From NCBI GenBank assembly GCA_022795905.1, contig JAAWHO010000002.1, positions 1 through 45,095 on the forward strand: a stretch of 45,095 bases of DNA, written 5' to 3'. This document shows, one piece after another, positions 31,829 to 41,072 of the stretch. The notes beneath the pieces were generated by a model. That model had not been told where the DNA came from. It searched no databases and worked only from the letters and a program-made list of their open reading frames with translations. Positions within the stretch are counted from its first letter, which is position 1. Each line of letters begins with the position of its first letter. The translations under genes and the position numbers were made by a program. The stretch comes from Oscillospiraceae bacterium (GTDB lineage: Bacteria > Bacillota > Clostridia > Oscillospirales > Oscillospiraceae).

Positions 31829-32680
31829 TTATACTCCGCCGCCGGACAAAAATGCCTGGACCGCCCGGCCGTCCCGGAGGCCCTTCCGGTACAGCAGCTT
31901 GAGCGCCGCCTTGTCCCGGGTCAGAGTGTCAACGCCGCAGGTGTCGTCCGGCGCCACGATAAGCACCCGGCCCTCCGCCGCATACCGCTTCGCCAGGGCC
32001 ACGCTGGCGTTGTACCGCTCCGCCCTGGTCCGGAGCTTCCTGGCCGCAAAGGGGTACCGGCGCTGGATCCGGCGGGCGAAGAAATCGTCCTTTCCCACAG
32101 CCCGAAGCCTGTCGGCGGGCCTGGTCAGCAGCAGCACCACCCTGTCGCAGCCGCACTCAATGGCCTTGGCGATAGGGACCGGGTCCGCCAGGGCCCCGTC
32201 GTAGTAGGGCATCCGGCTGATGACATAGGGGGCGCAGACGAAGGGGAGGGCGGAGGACGCCTTGAAGATGTCATACCGGTCCTGGGCCATATCGGACTTG
32301 TCAAAATACTTGGCGCCTCCGGTCAGGGCGTTGGTGGCCACCACCAGGAGCTCCGCCGGATTGTCCGCCAGGGCCCGGTAGTCCAGAGGGGACTCCCCTC
32401 CGGAGGCGCTCAGCGTCCCGTAGATATAGTCCAAATCAATATAGGAGCCCCTGGTGAGCATATTTTTCGCCCCCATATACTCCTTGCGAAAGGCGTATTC
32501 GGTGTAAAACCGATAGTTCCGGCCCCGCTGACCCGCCAGATAGGACGCGATATTCGCGCTGCCCGCCGAGACGCCTATAGCCATATCGAAGCGAATCCCC
32601 ACGTCCAGACAGCAGTCCAGCACGCCCGCCGCGTAGATCCCCCGAAGACCTCCGCCCACATCCACAATTCCGGTTTTCAT
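31829..32680 (-). CDS. patatin-like phospholipase family protein
   Basis: This 283-residue serine hydrolase shows the patatin oxyanion loop (DVGGGLRGIYAAGVLD), nucleophile Ser38 in GVSAG, and catalytic Asp161 in YYDGALADP. It has no signal peptide, so it acts inside the cell on lipids or lysophospholipids. Members of this subgroup (YjjU-like) are common in Firmicutes and little studied. Its start overlaps the stop of the AraC gene by four bases. Confidence 0.9.
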   Translation of the reverse strand: MKTGIVDVGGGLRGIYAAGVLDCCLDVGIRFDMAIGVSAGSANIASYLAGQRGRNYRFYTEYAFRKEYMGAKNMLTRGSYIDLDYIYGTLSASGGESPLDYRALADNPAELLVVATNALTGGAKYFDKSDMAQDRYDIFKASSALPFVCAPYVISRMPYYDGALADPVPIAKAIECGCDRVVLLLTRPADRLRAVGKDDFFARRIQRRYPFAARKLRTRAERYNASVALAKRYAAEGRVLIVAPDDTCGVDTLTRDKAALKLLYRKGLRDGRAVQAFLSGGGV

Positions 32681-33681
32681 TCCTGTTCCTGCCTCCGTTG
32701 AAATTGTTTTCGGTACGCCGTAGGGAGGACCTGAAAGACCTCCTTGAACGCGGCGGAGAATTTGCTCTGGCTCTCATAGCCCACCGCCGCTGCCACCTCC
32801 GCGATGCTCCCGCCCTCCTCCCGCAGCAGCCGCGCCGCCTCCCGGACCCGGTACTCCCGCATATAGGCGGCGACGGGCTGGCCGTAAACGGCCTTGAACG
32901 CGGCCTTCAGGGCGGAGGTGTTGATAAGATGCTGCCTGGCCAGCTCCTCGATCGTATACCGGCGGTCCAGCCGCTCCGTCAGCTGGGCGTGGATGGCCCG
33001 GACGGTCTCCACCTGCCGGGTGTGGTACCGGTCCGGCTGGGGCGTCCCGGCCGCCTCCGGCATACTCAGAAACAGCAGGAGCTCCTGGAACTTCAGCTTG
33101 AAATAGGGCATCCGGAGGCGGGGCGGCAGGTCGTAGAGCTCCGAGAAGATGTGCTCAATCTGCGCGCTGGCCGGCATGGCGGCGTATCCGCTCTGTCCGC
33201 ACAGCTTCTCTGCCAGCTGCCGTCCCTCAATGCCGGCCTCCCGGAGGATCTCCGGCGGCTCCCGCTCCAGGATCTCCAGGTCCGCCGAGATAGAAATGCC
33301 CTCGTAAAAGCCCAGAGGGAAGCTCACCACCGGCTCGCAGGCGCCCGCGGCGTGCAGCAGCAGGTCCCCCGGCCCCAGACAGGCCGTCCTCCCGTTGGGC
33401 GTCTCCCAGCCGGCCCGCCCCTGGCGGCAGTGGTTGACCTCCAGGGCGGGCCGGAGCGGGCCGGAGCGGAAGCCGCACTGCCTCGCGCTGTAGCAGCCGT
33501 GGAGCAGCACGACGCCGGGGAAAACCGTCCAGAGCTCCGCCAGCCCTCTGCCGGCGTCAAAGCCCACCTGCTCCATGCACACCCCTGCCGCCGGCTCCGT
33601 GCCGTGCCGCTTCACCAGCAGCTTCCCCTGGGGCGCCTCCGCCAGCTTCTCCTCCAGCTCACACAGACGGCTCATCCCCAC
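32677..33681 (-). CDS. AraC-family transcriptional regulator
   Basis: This 334-residue protein has a weakly conserved N-terminal sensing region (1-220) and a C-terminal AraC domain with two helix-turn-helix units (about 235-328): YTIEELARQHLINTSALKAAF and GSIAEVAAAVGYESQSKFSAAF. GTG 33681 sits eight bases after GGGAGG and gives MGMSRLCE; ATG 33675 is an alternative. The 5' end overlaps the ArsR gene by 23 bases. The inducer is unknown. Confidence 0.88.
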   Translation of the reverse strand: MGMSRLCELEEKLAEAPQGKLLVKRHGTEPAAGVCMEQVGFDAGRGLAELWTVFPGVVLLHGCYSARQCGFRSGPLRPALEVNHCRQGRAGWETPNGRTACLGPGDLLLHAAGACEPVVSFPLGFYEGISISADLEILEREPPEILREAGIEGRQLAEKLCGQSGYAAMPASAQIEHIFSELYDLPPRLRMPYFKLKFQELLLFLSMPEAAGTPQPDRYHTRQVETVRAIHAQLTERLDRRYTIEELARQHLINTSALKAAFKAVYGQPVAAYMREYRVREAARLLREEGGSIAEVAAAVGYESQSKFSAAFKEVFQVLPTAYRKQFQRRQEQE

Positions 33682-34063
33682 AGCCGGTCCCTCCCTTCGC
33701 CGGGCCGCCGGGACAGGTGATGGCGAACAGCTGCTCCACCAGCCGGTGCAGGAGCCGGACCTGGAGGTTGTCGGCCGCCTTATAGTACACCTCTTTCCCG
33801 TCCCGGCGGCTGACGATAAGGCTGCTGCCGCGCAGCTGCTTGAGGTGATGGGAAACCGCAGGGCTGCTCATGCCCATCATCGCCGAGAGGTTGATGACGC
33901 ACTCCTCGCAGTGACAGAGCAGCCAGAAAAGCCGCAGGCGGCTCCCGTCCCCCAGCTGCCGGAGCAGGTCGGAGAGCTGCTGGAACTCCTCCGGCGGCGG
34001 CATTTGCTCCAGCATATGCGTTGTGTCCTGCCCGTGGTCGTGGGGCAGATGAGTCGGAACCAT
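33659..34063 (-). CDS. ArsR/SmtB-family metal-responsive repressor
   Basis: This 134-residue winged-helix repressor has the family core (LGDGSRLRLFWLL, then MSSPAVSHHLKQL as recognition helix, then SRRDGKEVYYKA wing). Possible metal ligands are a CHCEEC cluster in the helix 3 region, the position of the CadC/SmtB ELCVC motif, an N-terminal HLPHDHG stretch, and His in the C-terminal helix. Cd, Zn or Pb sensing is therefore likely. It diverges from an HMA chaperone and a Zn/Cd-type ATPase, whose promoter holds a matching palindrome. It is the first gene of its own four-gene operon. Confidence 0.9.
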   Translation of the reverse strand: MVPTHLPHDHGQDTTHMLEQMPPPEEFQQLSDLLRQLGDGSRLRLFWLLCHCEECVINLSAMMGMSSPAVSHHLKQLRGSSLIVSRRDGKEVYYKAADNLQVRLLHRLVEQLFAITCPGGPAKGGTGCGDEPSV

Positions 34064-34142
34064 TGCGCAGGCCCCCTTTCTTCCGTTCTTGCTCTAGTTT
34101 ACCACATTTTCGGCAAAAACGCCAGAGGCTTCCTATCTGGTT

Positions 34143-34178
34143 CTTCAATTCGCAAAGGAAGCGGCCCTGCAGGGGCGG
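34143..34178. repeat. partial family B repeat
   Basis: CTTCAATTCGCAAAG (34143-34157) and TGCAGGGGCGG (34168-34178) repeat the left half of the element at 14944-15034 in the same order. The right half is missing or diverged. Confidence 0.65.
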
Positions 34179-34241
34179 GGCTGCGTTTTATCCCAAACAG
34201 AAATAGATTTCGCCCAAACGGAAGAGGTTTGCCAAAAGCGG

Positions 34242-34301
34242 TTGACGTCCGGGCAAATCGTGCTATGATAGGGATACAACGATTAAACAACCTTTTAATC
34301 G
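34242..34301 (+). promoter_or_regulatory. metal-efflux promoter with ArsR-type operator
   Basis: TTGACG (34242-34247), 16 bp, TATGAT (34264-34269) is followed by the palindrome CGATTAAA-CAACCT-TTTAATCG (34280-34301) at the expected transcription start. AT-rich inverted repeats of this size next to the -10 box are typical ArsR/SmtB operators. A related half site TTAAACAA recurs at 34634-34641 before the ATPase gene. Confidence 0.75.
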
Positions 34302-34331
34302 TATACAAGACAGTAAGGGAGTGGCTGAACA

Positions 34332-34550
34332 ATGAAGAAGACTTACAAGATCGAAGTGGACTGCGCCAACTGCGCCAACCTCATGGAGGAGGCCGCCCGC
34401 AAGACCGCCGGCGTCCAGGCTGCCACCGTCAATTTCATGACCCAGAAGCTCATCGTGGAGTTCGTCGAGGGGCAGGACCCCGCCGCCGTCATGGGGGAGG
34501 TCCTGCGGGCCTGCAAGAAGGTGGAGCCGGACTGCGAGATCTTCCTGTAA
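34332..34550 (+). CDS. heavy-metal-associated (HMA) domain protein
   Basis: This 72-residue protein is a single ferredoxin-like HMA domain with the metal motif DCANC (Asp10, Cys11, Cys14). The Asp before CxxC is typical of Zn/Cd/Pb rather than copper domains. It is expressed just ahead of a P-type ATPase that lacks its own N-terminal HMA domain, so it probably delivers metal to that pump. A hairpin lies between the genes and may lower expression of the pump relative to the chaperone. Confidence 0.9.
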   Translation: MKKTYKIEVDCANCANLMEEAARKTAGVQAATVNFMTQKLIVEFVEGQDPAAVMGEVLRACKKVEPDCEIFL

Positions 34551-34567
34551 GCAGGAACGGCCCAAGG

Positions 34568-34607
34568 GACTCCCTCAGGCCCGCAGGCACGGGTCTGAAA
34601 GGGAGTC
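34568..34607 (+). terminator. intercistronic hairpin between HMA and ATPase genes
   Basis: GACTCCCT and CAGGCCCG pair with CGGGTCTG and AGGGAGTC (one G-U pair and an AA bulge), followed by TCTTTCTCT. It could be a leaky terminator or an RNA processing and stability site. Confidence 0.65.
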
Positions 34608-34659
34608 TCTTTCTCTGAAATACGTAAACAGTTAAACAATATTAGAAGGGAGCGTTCCT

Positions 34660-36675
<2,016 letters not shown>

Positions 36676-36684
36676 TGGCCGCAA

Positions 36685-36720
36685 AAGGACCGCCCCGCCA
36701 GGTATGGCGGGGCGGTCCTT
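36685..36720 (+). terminator. terminator after the P-type ATPase gene
   Basis: Perfect 15-bp arms (36685-36699, 36706-36720) close an AGGTAT loop 10 bases after the stop codon. Confidence 0.85.
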
Positions 36721-36722
36721 CA

Positions 36723-36832
36723 GACTGCCAAAAGCCTTTTTGCCGGAAAAGATTCGCCCTCCCGTGGGCGGGCCGAAGGCCCGCTTAGAGCTGGGGCCGG
36801 CGGAGCCGGCCTAACGCTTGACCCAAAAGGCA
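36723..36832. repeat. palindromic intergenic repeat, family A copy 1
   Basis: This 110-bp block begins CTGCC and ends GGCAG. It holds two hairpins (GGGCGGGCC-GAA-GGCCCGC around 36767-36785 and GGGCCGGC-GGA-GCCGGCC around 36794-36812). A similar pair of hairpins with CTCCC(C)GTGGG in front occurs at 40941-40999. It carries no gene. Confidence 0.55.
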
Positions 36833-37026
36833 GATTCATCCTCTTGCCTCCCTTGTGAAAGGGAGGGGGACCGCCGGGCAAAGCCCGGTGGTGGTGGGAT
36901 TCGTCGCAGGGAACCTGCGTCTGCCGGAAATCTTCTGCTAGACGGAACATTGGGTGCGGGAATCCCCCCGCCACGCCTTCGGCGCGGCCCTCCCCCCTTT
37001 CACAAGGGGGGCGAGAGGCGAATCTT
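36832..37026. repeat. long inverted repeat, family A
   Basis: A 70-80-bp arm (36832-36903, containing CCCTTGTGAAAGGG) is repeated as an imperfect complement at 36958-37024 (CCCTTTCACAAGGG). The arms share the order AGATTC, CCTCTxGCC, hairpin, GTGG, GGGATTC. The 382-bp gap between the ATPase and DUF3810 genes holds only the terminator and these repeats. The structure is MITE-like but no target duplication is obvious. Confidence 0.65.
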
Positions 37027-37057
37027 GTCCGGGAAAGAGATTTTTTTGACAATCTGC

Positions 37058-38140
37058 TTAATAGTACGCCACCAGCAGCTCCACCACCGTGCCATAGCTC
37101 TGAATCCCGGCGGTCTGGCCGTAGGTGCGGAGCGTAGTGTCATAGACCTTGGTGCTGACATCGTTGGCAATCCCCTCGAACTGATCCCAGTAGGCGATGT
37201 CGTCCCGCAGGTCCGCAACCACCGTCTCCGGCAGCAGCGCGTACACAGCCGCCCACCGCTCCCGGTCCGCCCGATACAGGGCATTGGAGAGGTGGATATA
37301 CCCCATTAAATACCCGGAATACTGATACGCCGGGTCATCAGAGGCCGTGGACGCCGCCACCGCCAGGAAGTTACACTCCTGCTCCGAGGCGATCCCCCGC
37401 TGGTGGGCCAGCTCGTGGGCGATGGTGGCCGGCAGGAGACAGGCGGGGCAGTCCACGTTCAGGTTCGACTCCCCGGTGTAGGGACTGTAAAACCCGGTAA
37501 AGCCCATGGCGCTGAACAGGCGGGAGAAAACCATCCTCTTCGGCACCCGGTCCGTCCGGCGCAAAAACGGGAACTCCCGGGAGATATTCTCGTAAACCGA
37601 GGTGCTGCCGGCAAAAATCACATCCCGGGGCACGGCAAAAAGGCCGTTTTCATCCCGCTCCACCTGGTCCGACAGCTCCGCCAGGCGCTCCGCAAAGAGG
37701 TCCGCCACCCGCTCCAGCTCGTCTGCCGAAACCTCCGTCTGGGCATAGACGCCGCTCTTCTCCTGGAAGCCGTCGGCGTAGTAGTTCACCCCCCACAGCA
37801 GGCAGTAGAGCCCCCCGGCGGTGAGGAACATACAGGCCAGAACCATGACGCAGCCGTAAGCGCCCTCCAGCCGCCGCCCCCTCCAGCTCCGCAGCCGGCG
37901 AAGCAGCACCGCCAGCACTGCCAGCACGCCGACCGCGAAGGCCACATAGAACCACTCCACCACCGAGAAGGGAAAGAGGTACCAGAACCAGGCGTACCCG
38001 TCCTTGAGGGCCTGGGTGATGCCGGAGACGGCGTTGGCCGCCTCCCGGGAGGAGATGCCCAGCAGGTAGAGCCCATAGAACGCCAGCGCCGCCAAAAACC
38101 AGATATGGACAGCCAGGCGCCGCTTGAAAAACGCCTTCAT
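37058..38140 (-). CDS. DUF3810 membrane-bound putative zinc metalloprotease
   Basis: This 360-residue protein has three N-terminal membrane helices (about 12-28, 55-80, 96-118) and an extracellular domain with a zinc-binding HELAH motif (His242, Glu243, His246) in LLPATIAHELAHQRG, and a further acidic residue in SEQECNF that could be the third ligand. This is the DUF3810 family; the substrate is unknown. It overlaps the upstream kinase gene by four bases and forms an operon with it and the AI-2E family transporter. Confidence 0.87.
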   Translation of the reverse strand: MKAFFKRRLAVHIWFLAALAFYGLYLLGISSREAANAVSGITQALKDGYAWFWYLFPFSVVEWFYVAFAVGVLAVLAVLLRRLRSWRGRRLEGAYGCVMVLACMFLTAGGLYCLLWGVNYYADGFQEKSGVYAQTEVSADELERVADLFAERLAELSDQVERDENGLFAVPRDVIFAGSTSVYENISREFPFLRRTDRVPKRMVFSRLFSAMGFTGFYSPYTGESNLNVDCPACLLPATIAHELAHQRGIASEQECNFLAVAASTASDDPAYQYSGYLMGYIHLSNALYRADRERWAAVYALLPETVVADLRDDIAYWDQFEGIANDVSTKVYDTTLRTYGQTAGIQSYGTVVELLVAYY

Positions 38141-38655
38141 ACGTCAACTCCTTCTCCCATAATATCCCGGTATATCCTCCGGGCGGCGCCCCTGGCGGTG
38201 AGCTCCGCGGTCAGGATGGCCTCCGGAATAGAGCCAATCAGGTCCCGCTCCCGCCACCAGGAGCGCATATCCGCCTCCCCGAACTGAAACCGCTGGGGCC
38301 GCATGGCGTGGCGGCGCAGGGTCTCCTCAAAGGGAATATCGTAGTAGTAGGCCAGGATATTCTCCCCAAAGCGGCGCTGGACCTCCTCGAAAAGGGGGCC
38401 GTACCAGTCGGTGCGCAGAATCCCCTCCAGGATGGTCACCGGCGAGTGCCGCTGCCCGTAGCAGATGAGCTCCAGCAGCAGGGGGATGGCCCCGCCCTCG
38501 TCCCGGGCCCAGAGCATATCCCGGCGTACCACATCCTGGCTGACCACCAGCGTCCCCCGGCCGATGAGGTGCTGGAGGAAACGGGCCGCCGTGGTTTTGC
38601 CGCTGCCGGAGTTGCCCCGGAGCATCACCAGCCTGCTGTCCGCAGTAAAATCCAT
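38137..38655 (-). CDS. P-loop kinase-like protein
   Basis: This 172-residue protein has Walker A GNSGSGKT (14-21), a DVVRRDMLW switch-like segment, and an Arg-rich lid (RRHAMRPQRFQFG). It resembles small nucleoside or zeta-toxin-type kinases that are annotated only as kinase or AAA family ATPase. The substrate cannot be read from the sequence. The start codon directly abuts the stop of the transporter gene and its end overlaps the DUF3810 gene, so expression is coupled. There is no antitoxin gene nearby, which argues against a toxin. Confidence 0.8.
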   Translation of the reverse strand: MDFTADSRLVMLRGNSGSGKTTAARFLQHLIGRGTLVVSQDVVRRDMLWARDEGGAIPLLLELICYGQRHSPVTILEGILRTDWYGPLFEEVQRRFGENILAYYYDIPFEETLRRHAMRPQRFQFGEADMRSWWRERDLIGSIPEAILTAELTARGAARRIYRDIMGEGVDV

Positions 38656-39879
38656 CTATTTTTTTGCCCCCTCCTTCTCCTTTTCCCCGCTCTCCTCCGG
38701 CCAGACCGGCTCATGGGTGGCATAGCTGGCGGAGGCGGTGGGGAGGCCCTTCCGCTTCAGACAGTAGGTGGAGTAGGCCCGCACCGCCGTACAGGCGCAG
38801 GCGAACAGCGGCACGCCGAAGAACATTCCCGCCACGCCCCACAGTCCGCCGCCCACCAGGATGGCCACGATAACCCAGAAGCTGCTCAGCCCCGTGCTGT
38901 CTCCTAGGATCTTGGGGCCCAGGATGTTGCCGTCGAACTGCTGGAGGGCCAGGATGAACACCAGGAAGTACAGGCACTTGATGGGGCTGTCCAGCAGGAT
39001 GAGGAACGCGCAGGGCACCGCCCCCAGGAAGGGCCCGAAGAAGGGAATTACGTTCGTTACCCCCACCACCACGCTGACCAGGGGGGCATAGGGGAACTGG
39101 AACCAGGAGGAGCAGATAAAGCACAGCACGCCGATAATCAGGGAATCGAGCAGCTTGCCCCGGACGAAGCCGGAGAAGATGCGGTCGGTGGCCTTGGCCC
39201 CCCGGATGAGCAGGGCAGCCTTGTCCTCGGGGAGGAAGGTGTAGCACAGCCGGCAGCCGGAGGCGGCGAAGCCCTCCTTGGTGGCCAGCAGGTAGATGGA
39301 GACGATAACGCCGATGAGGATATTCTTCAGGAACACCACCACGCCCACCACGCCGCCGGTGACGGCCTGGACGGCCAGCTGGATCTGGGGCGCCACGTTC
39401 TCCCGCAGCCAGGTCAGCCCCTCCTGATAGTACCGGTTGAAGAGGTCCACCGCCTGCCGGGCCAGCTCCGGATTGTTCTCCAGCAGGCGCTGGACCCACT
39501 GCGAGATGGTGCGGTAGTAGCCGTCCACGCTGCCGATAAGCTGGAGGACACTTTTGTACAGCTCCGGCAGCAGGATGCTCAGCAGCAGGTACAGGGCAGT
39601 TATGACCACCAGCCACGTCAGCGCCACGGAGATGCCCCGCAGGCGGCTGCGCCGGCCCTTCTGCCGGCGGAAGATGACGCCCTCAAACCAGTTGACCAGC
39701 GGGGCCAGCAGGTAGGCCATAAAGGCGCCGTAGAGCACCGGGGCCAGGATGTGGATGAGCTTGTCAACATAGGCCATGACGATGCTGCCCCGAAATACGA
39801 TGTCGTACAGGAGCAGAACCGCGCCCACCACGCACACCGCCGTCAGGCCCCATTGGAAATAGTGGCTGTCCCGTCTCAT
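38656..39879 (-). CDS. AI-2E family transporter
   Basis: This 407-residue membrane protein has about eight helices in the AI-2E/YdiK arrangement: two N-terminal helices (RRDSHYFQWGL..., LAPVLYGAFMAYLLAPLV), a long amphipathic middle region, and the conserved C-terminal block VTNVIPFFGPFLGAVP. Family members export autoinducer 2, cations or other solutes, and the individual role is unclear. The C terminus is charged (EESGEKEKEGAKK). ATG 39879 has TGGAGG upstream. It is the first gene of the operon. Confidence 0.9.
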   Translation of the reverse strand: MRRDSHYFQWGLTAVCVVGAVLLLYDIVFRGSIVMAYVDKLIHILAPVLYGAFMAYLLAPLVNWFEGVIFRRQKGRRSRLRGISVALTWLVVITALYLLLSILLPELYKSVLQLIGSVDGYYRTISQWVQRLLENNPELARQAVDLFNRYYQEGLTWLRENVAPQIQLAVQAVTGGVVGVVVFLKNILIGVIVSIYLLATKEGFAASGCRLCYTFLPEDKAALLIRGAKATDRIFSGFVRGKLLDSLIIGVLCFICSSWFQFPYAPLVSVVVGVTNVIPFFGPFLGAVPCAFLILLDSPIKCLYFLVFILALQQFDGNILGPKILGDSTGLSSFWVIVAILVGGGLWGVAGMFFGVPLFACACTAVRAYSTYCLKRKGLPTASASYATHEPVWPEESGEKEKEGAKK

Positions 39880-39911
39880 AGTCTCGCCTCCATAAAATTT
39901 GTGTATAATTT

Positions 39912-39963
39912 ATCTTACTCAACTTCTTCTTCGATTGCAATAGTTTCTTTGGTGTGTTATACT
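39912..39963. promoter_or_regulatory. overlapping divergent promoters sharing one -35 hexamer
   Basis: The self-complementary hexamer TTGCAA (39935-39940) serves both strands: 17 bp to TAAGAT on the minus strand (39912-39917, toward the transporter) and 17 bp to TATACT on the plus strand (39958-39963, with TGTGT before it, toward the lipid kinase). The two polymerases could not bind at the same time. Confidence 0.75.
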
Positions 39964-40021
39964 GCCGCATAGAAAACTTTCATCAATTCTTAACAATTTG
40001 ACAGGAGGCCGCAGACATCCC

Positions 40022-40906
40022 ATGTCTAAAACACTGCTGTTTATCGTCAACCCAAGGGCGGGAAAAACCCGCTCCGCCGCGCCTCTGTTCGAGGCGGTCA
40101 CACTCCTCTCCGAGGCGGGATATCTCGTCTCCATCCGGCAGACGAGGGAGCGGGGCCACGCCGCCCGGATGGTCCGGGAGGAGGGCGGCCGCTTCGACCG
40201 CGTCGTCTGCTGCGGCGGGGACGGCACCCTCAACGAGACGGTGGCCGGGGCCATGGCCCTGGACGCTCCGCCGCCCATCGGGTATATCCCCTGCGGCAGC
40301 ACCAACGACTTTGCCGCCAGCCTCTGCCTGCCCGACGAGCCCCCCGCCGCCGCGCAGCGCATCAACGAGAGCCCGGGCCGAGCTCTGGATGTGGGGCGCT
40401 TTAACGGGCGGCCCTTCATCTACGTGGCGTCCTTCGGGGCGTTTACCCAGACCTCCTACACCGCATCCCAGAATATCAAGAATGATCTGGGCCATCTGGC
40501 CTATATCCTGGAGGGAGTGAAGGATCTGTCCACCCTGCGGCCCTACCAGGCCGCTGTCACCGCCGGCGAGGAGATCTTTTCCGGGGAATTCCTCTTCGGC
40601 GCGGTGACCAACGCCACCAGCGTAGGCGGGCTCATCACCCTCCAGGAGGACAAGGTGGTGCTCGACGACGGGCTCTTTGAAATGCTGCTCATCCCCTACC
40701 CCAAGTCCGCCGCGGAACTCCAGGCCCTTATCCGGAGCCTGCTGCTCCAGGACTACGAGGGGGCGGGGCTGATCTTCCGCCATGTCAGGCAGGTGCGGGT
40801 GGAGACCCCCGAGAGCTTCCCCTGGTCCCTGGACGGGGAGTACGCCCAGGGGGAGGAGGTTGTGGAGATCGTCAACCGGCAGAGGCGTCTGACATTTTTG
40901 CTGTAA
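40022..40906 (+). CDS. diacylglycerol/lipid kinase family protein
   Basis: This 294-residue enzyme phosphorylates a lipid such as diacylglycerol. The catalytic-domain signatures are IVNPRAGK near the start, CCGGDGTLNE (GGDGT 65-69), and PCGSTNDFA. The C-terminal beta-sandwich contains VGGLITLQEDKVVLDDGLFEMLLI and DGEY. The ATG at 40022 lies 13 bases after AGGAGG, a long spacing; a TTG at 39998 lies before that site and is rejected. It is a single gene. Confidence 0.92.
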   Translation: MSKTLLFIVNPRAGKTRSAAPLFEAVTLLSEAGYLVSIRQTRERGHAARMVREEGGRFDRVVCCGGDGTLNETVAGAMALDAPPPIGYIPCGSTNDFAASLCLPDEPPAAAQRINESPGRALDVGRFNGRPFIYVASFGAFTQTSYTASQNIKNDLGHLAYILEGVKDLSTLRPYQAAVTAGEEIFSGEFLFGAVTNATSVGGLITLQEDKVVLDDGLFEMLLIPYPKSAAELQALIRSLLLQDYEGAGLIFRHVRQVRVETPESFPWSLDGEYAQGEEVVEIVNRQRRLTFLL

Positions 40907-40940
40907 ACGCAGGCGCCCAAGGGCAGAAAAATCCTCTCGC

Positions 40941-40999
40941 CTCCCCGTGGGCCGCCTTCGGCGGCCTCTACCTGTAAGGGCCGGCCAGGTGGCCGGCCC
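40941..40999. repeat. paired-hairpin repeat after the lipid kinase gene
   Basis: GGCCGCC-TTC-GGCGGCC (40950-40966) and GGGCCGGCC-AGGT-GGCCGGCCC (40978-40999) follow CTCCCCGTGG. The layout matches the repeat at 36758-36812. Confidence 0.55.
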
Positions 41000-41038
41000 G
41001 TTCGTCCGGATTTTTGACGTTCGCCTTAATCAGGCCGA

Positions 41039-41072
41039 AGGGCCGCCCCGGCGGGGGCGGCCCTCTCTTTTT
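41039..41072. terminator. terminator between lipid kinase and htpG
   Basis: AGGGCCGCCCC, loop GGCG, GGGGCGGCCCT (41039-41064) with CTCTTTTT after it on the plus strand. It ends the lipid kinase transcript and abuts the htpG stop. Confidence 0.85.

Noticed and set aside
30482-32701. 739-residue plus-strand frame opposite the FAD/Rieske and patatin genes
   Set aside because: It is a shadow frame crossing two genes with intact motifs on the other strand.
36723-37026. CRISPR array
   Set aside because: Repeats are palindromic, unequal in length and not separated by uniform spacers; no cas genes are present.
38137-38655. zeta-toxin style toxin gene
   Set aside because: There is no antitoxin partner, and the gene is embedded in an operon with a transporter and DUF3810.
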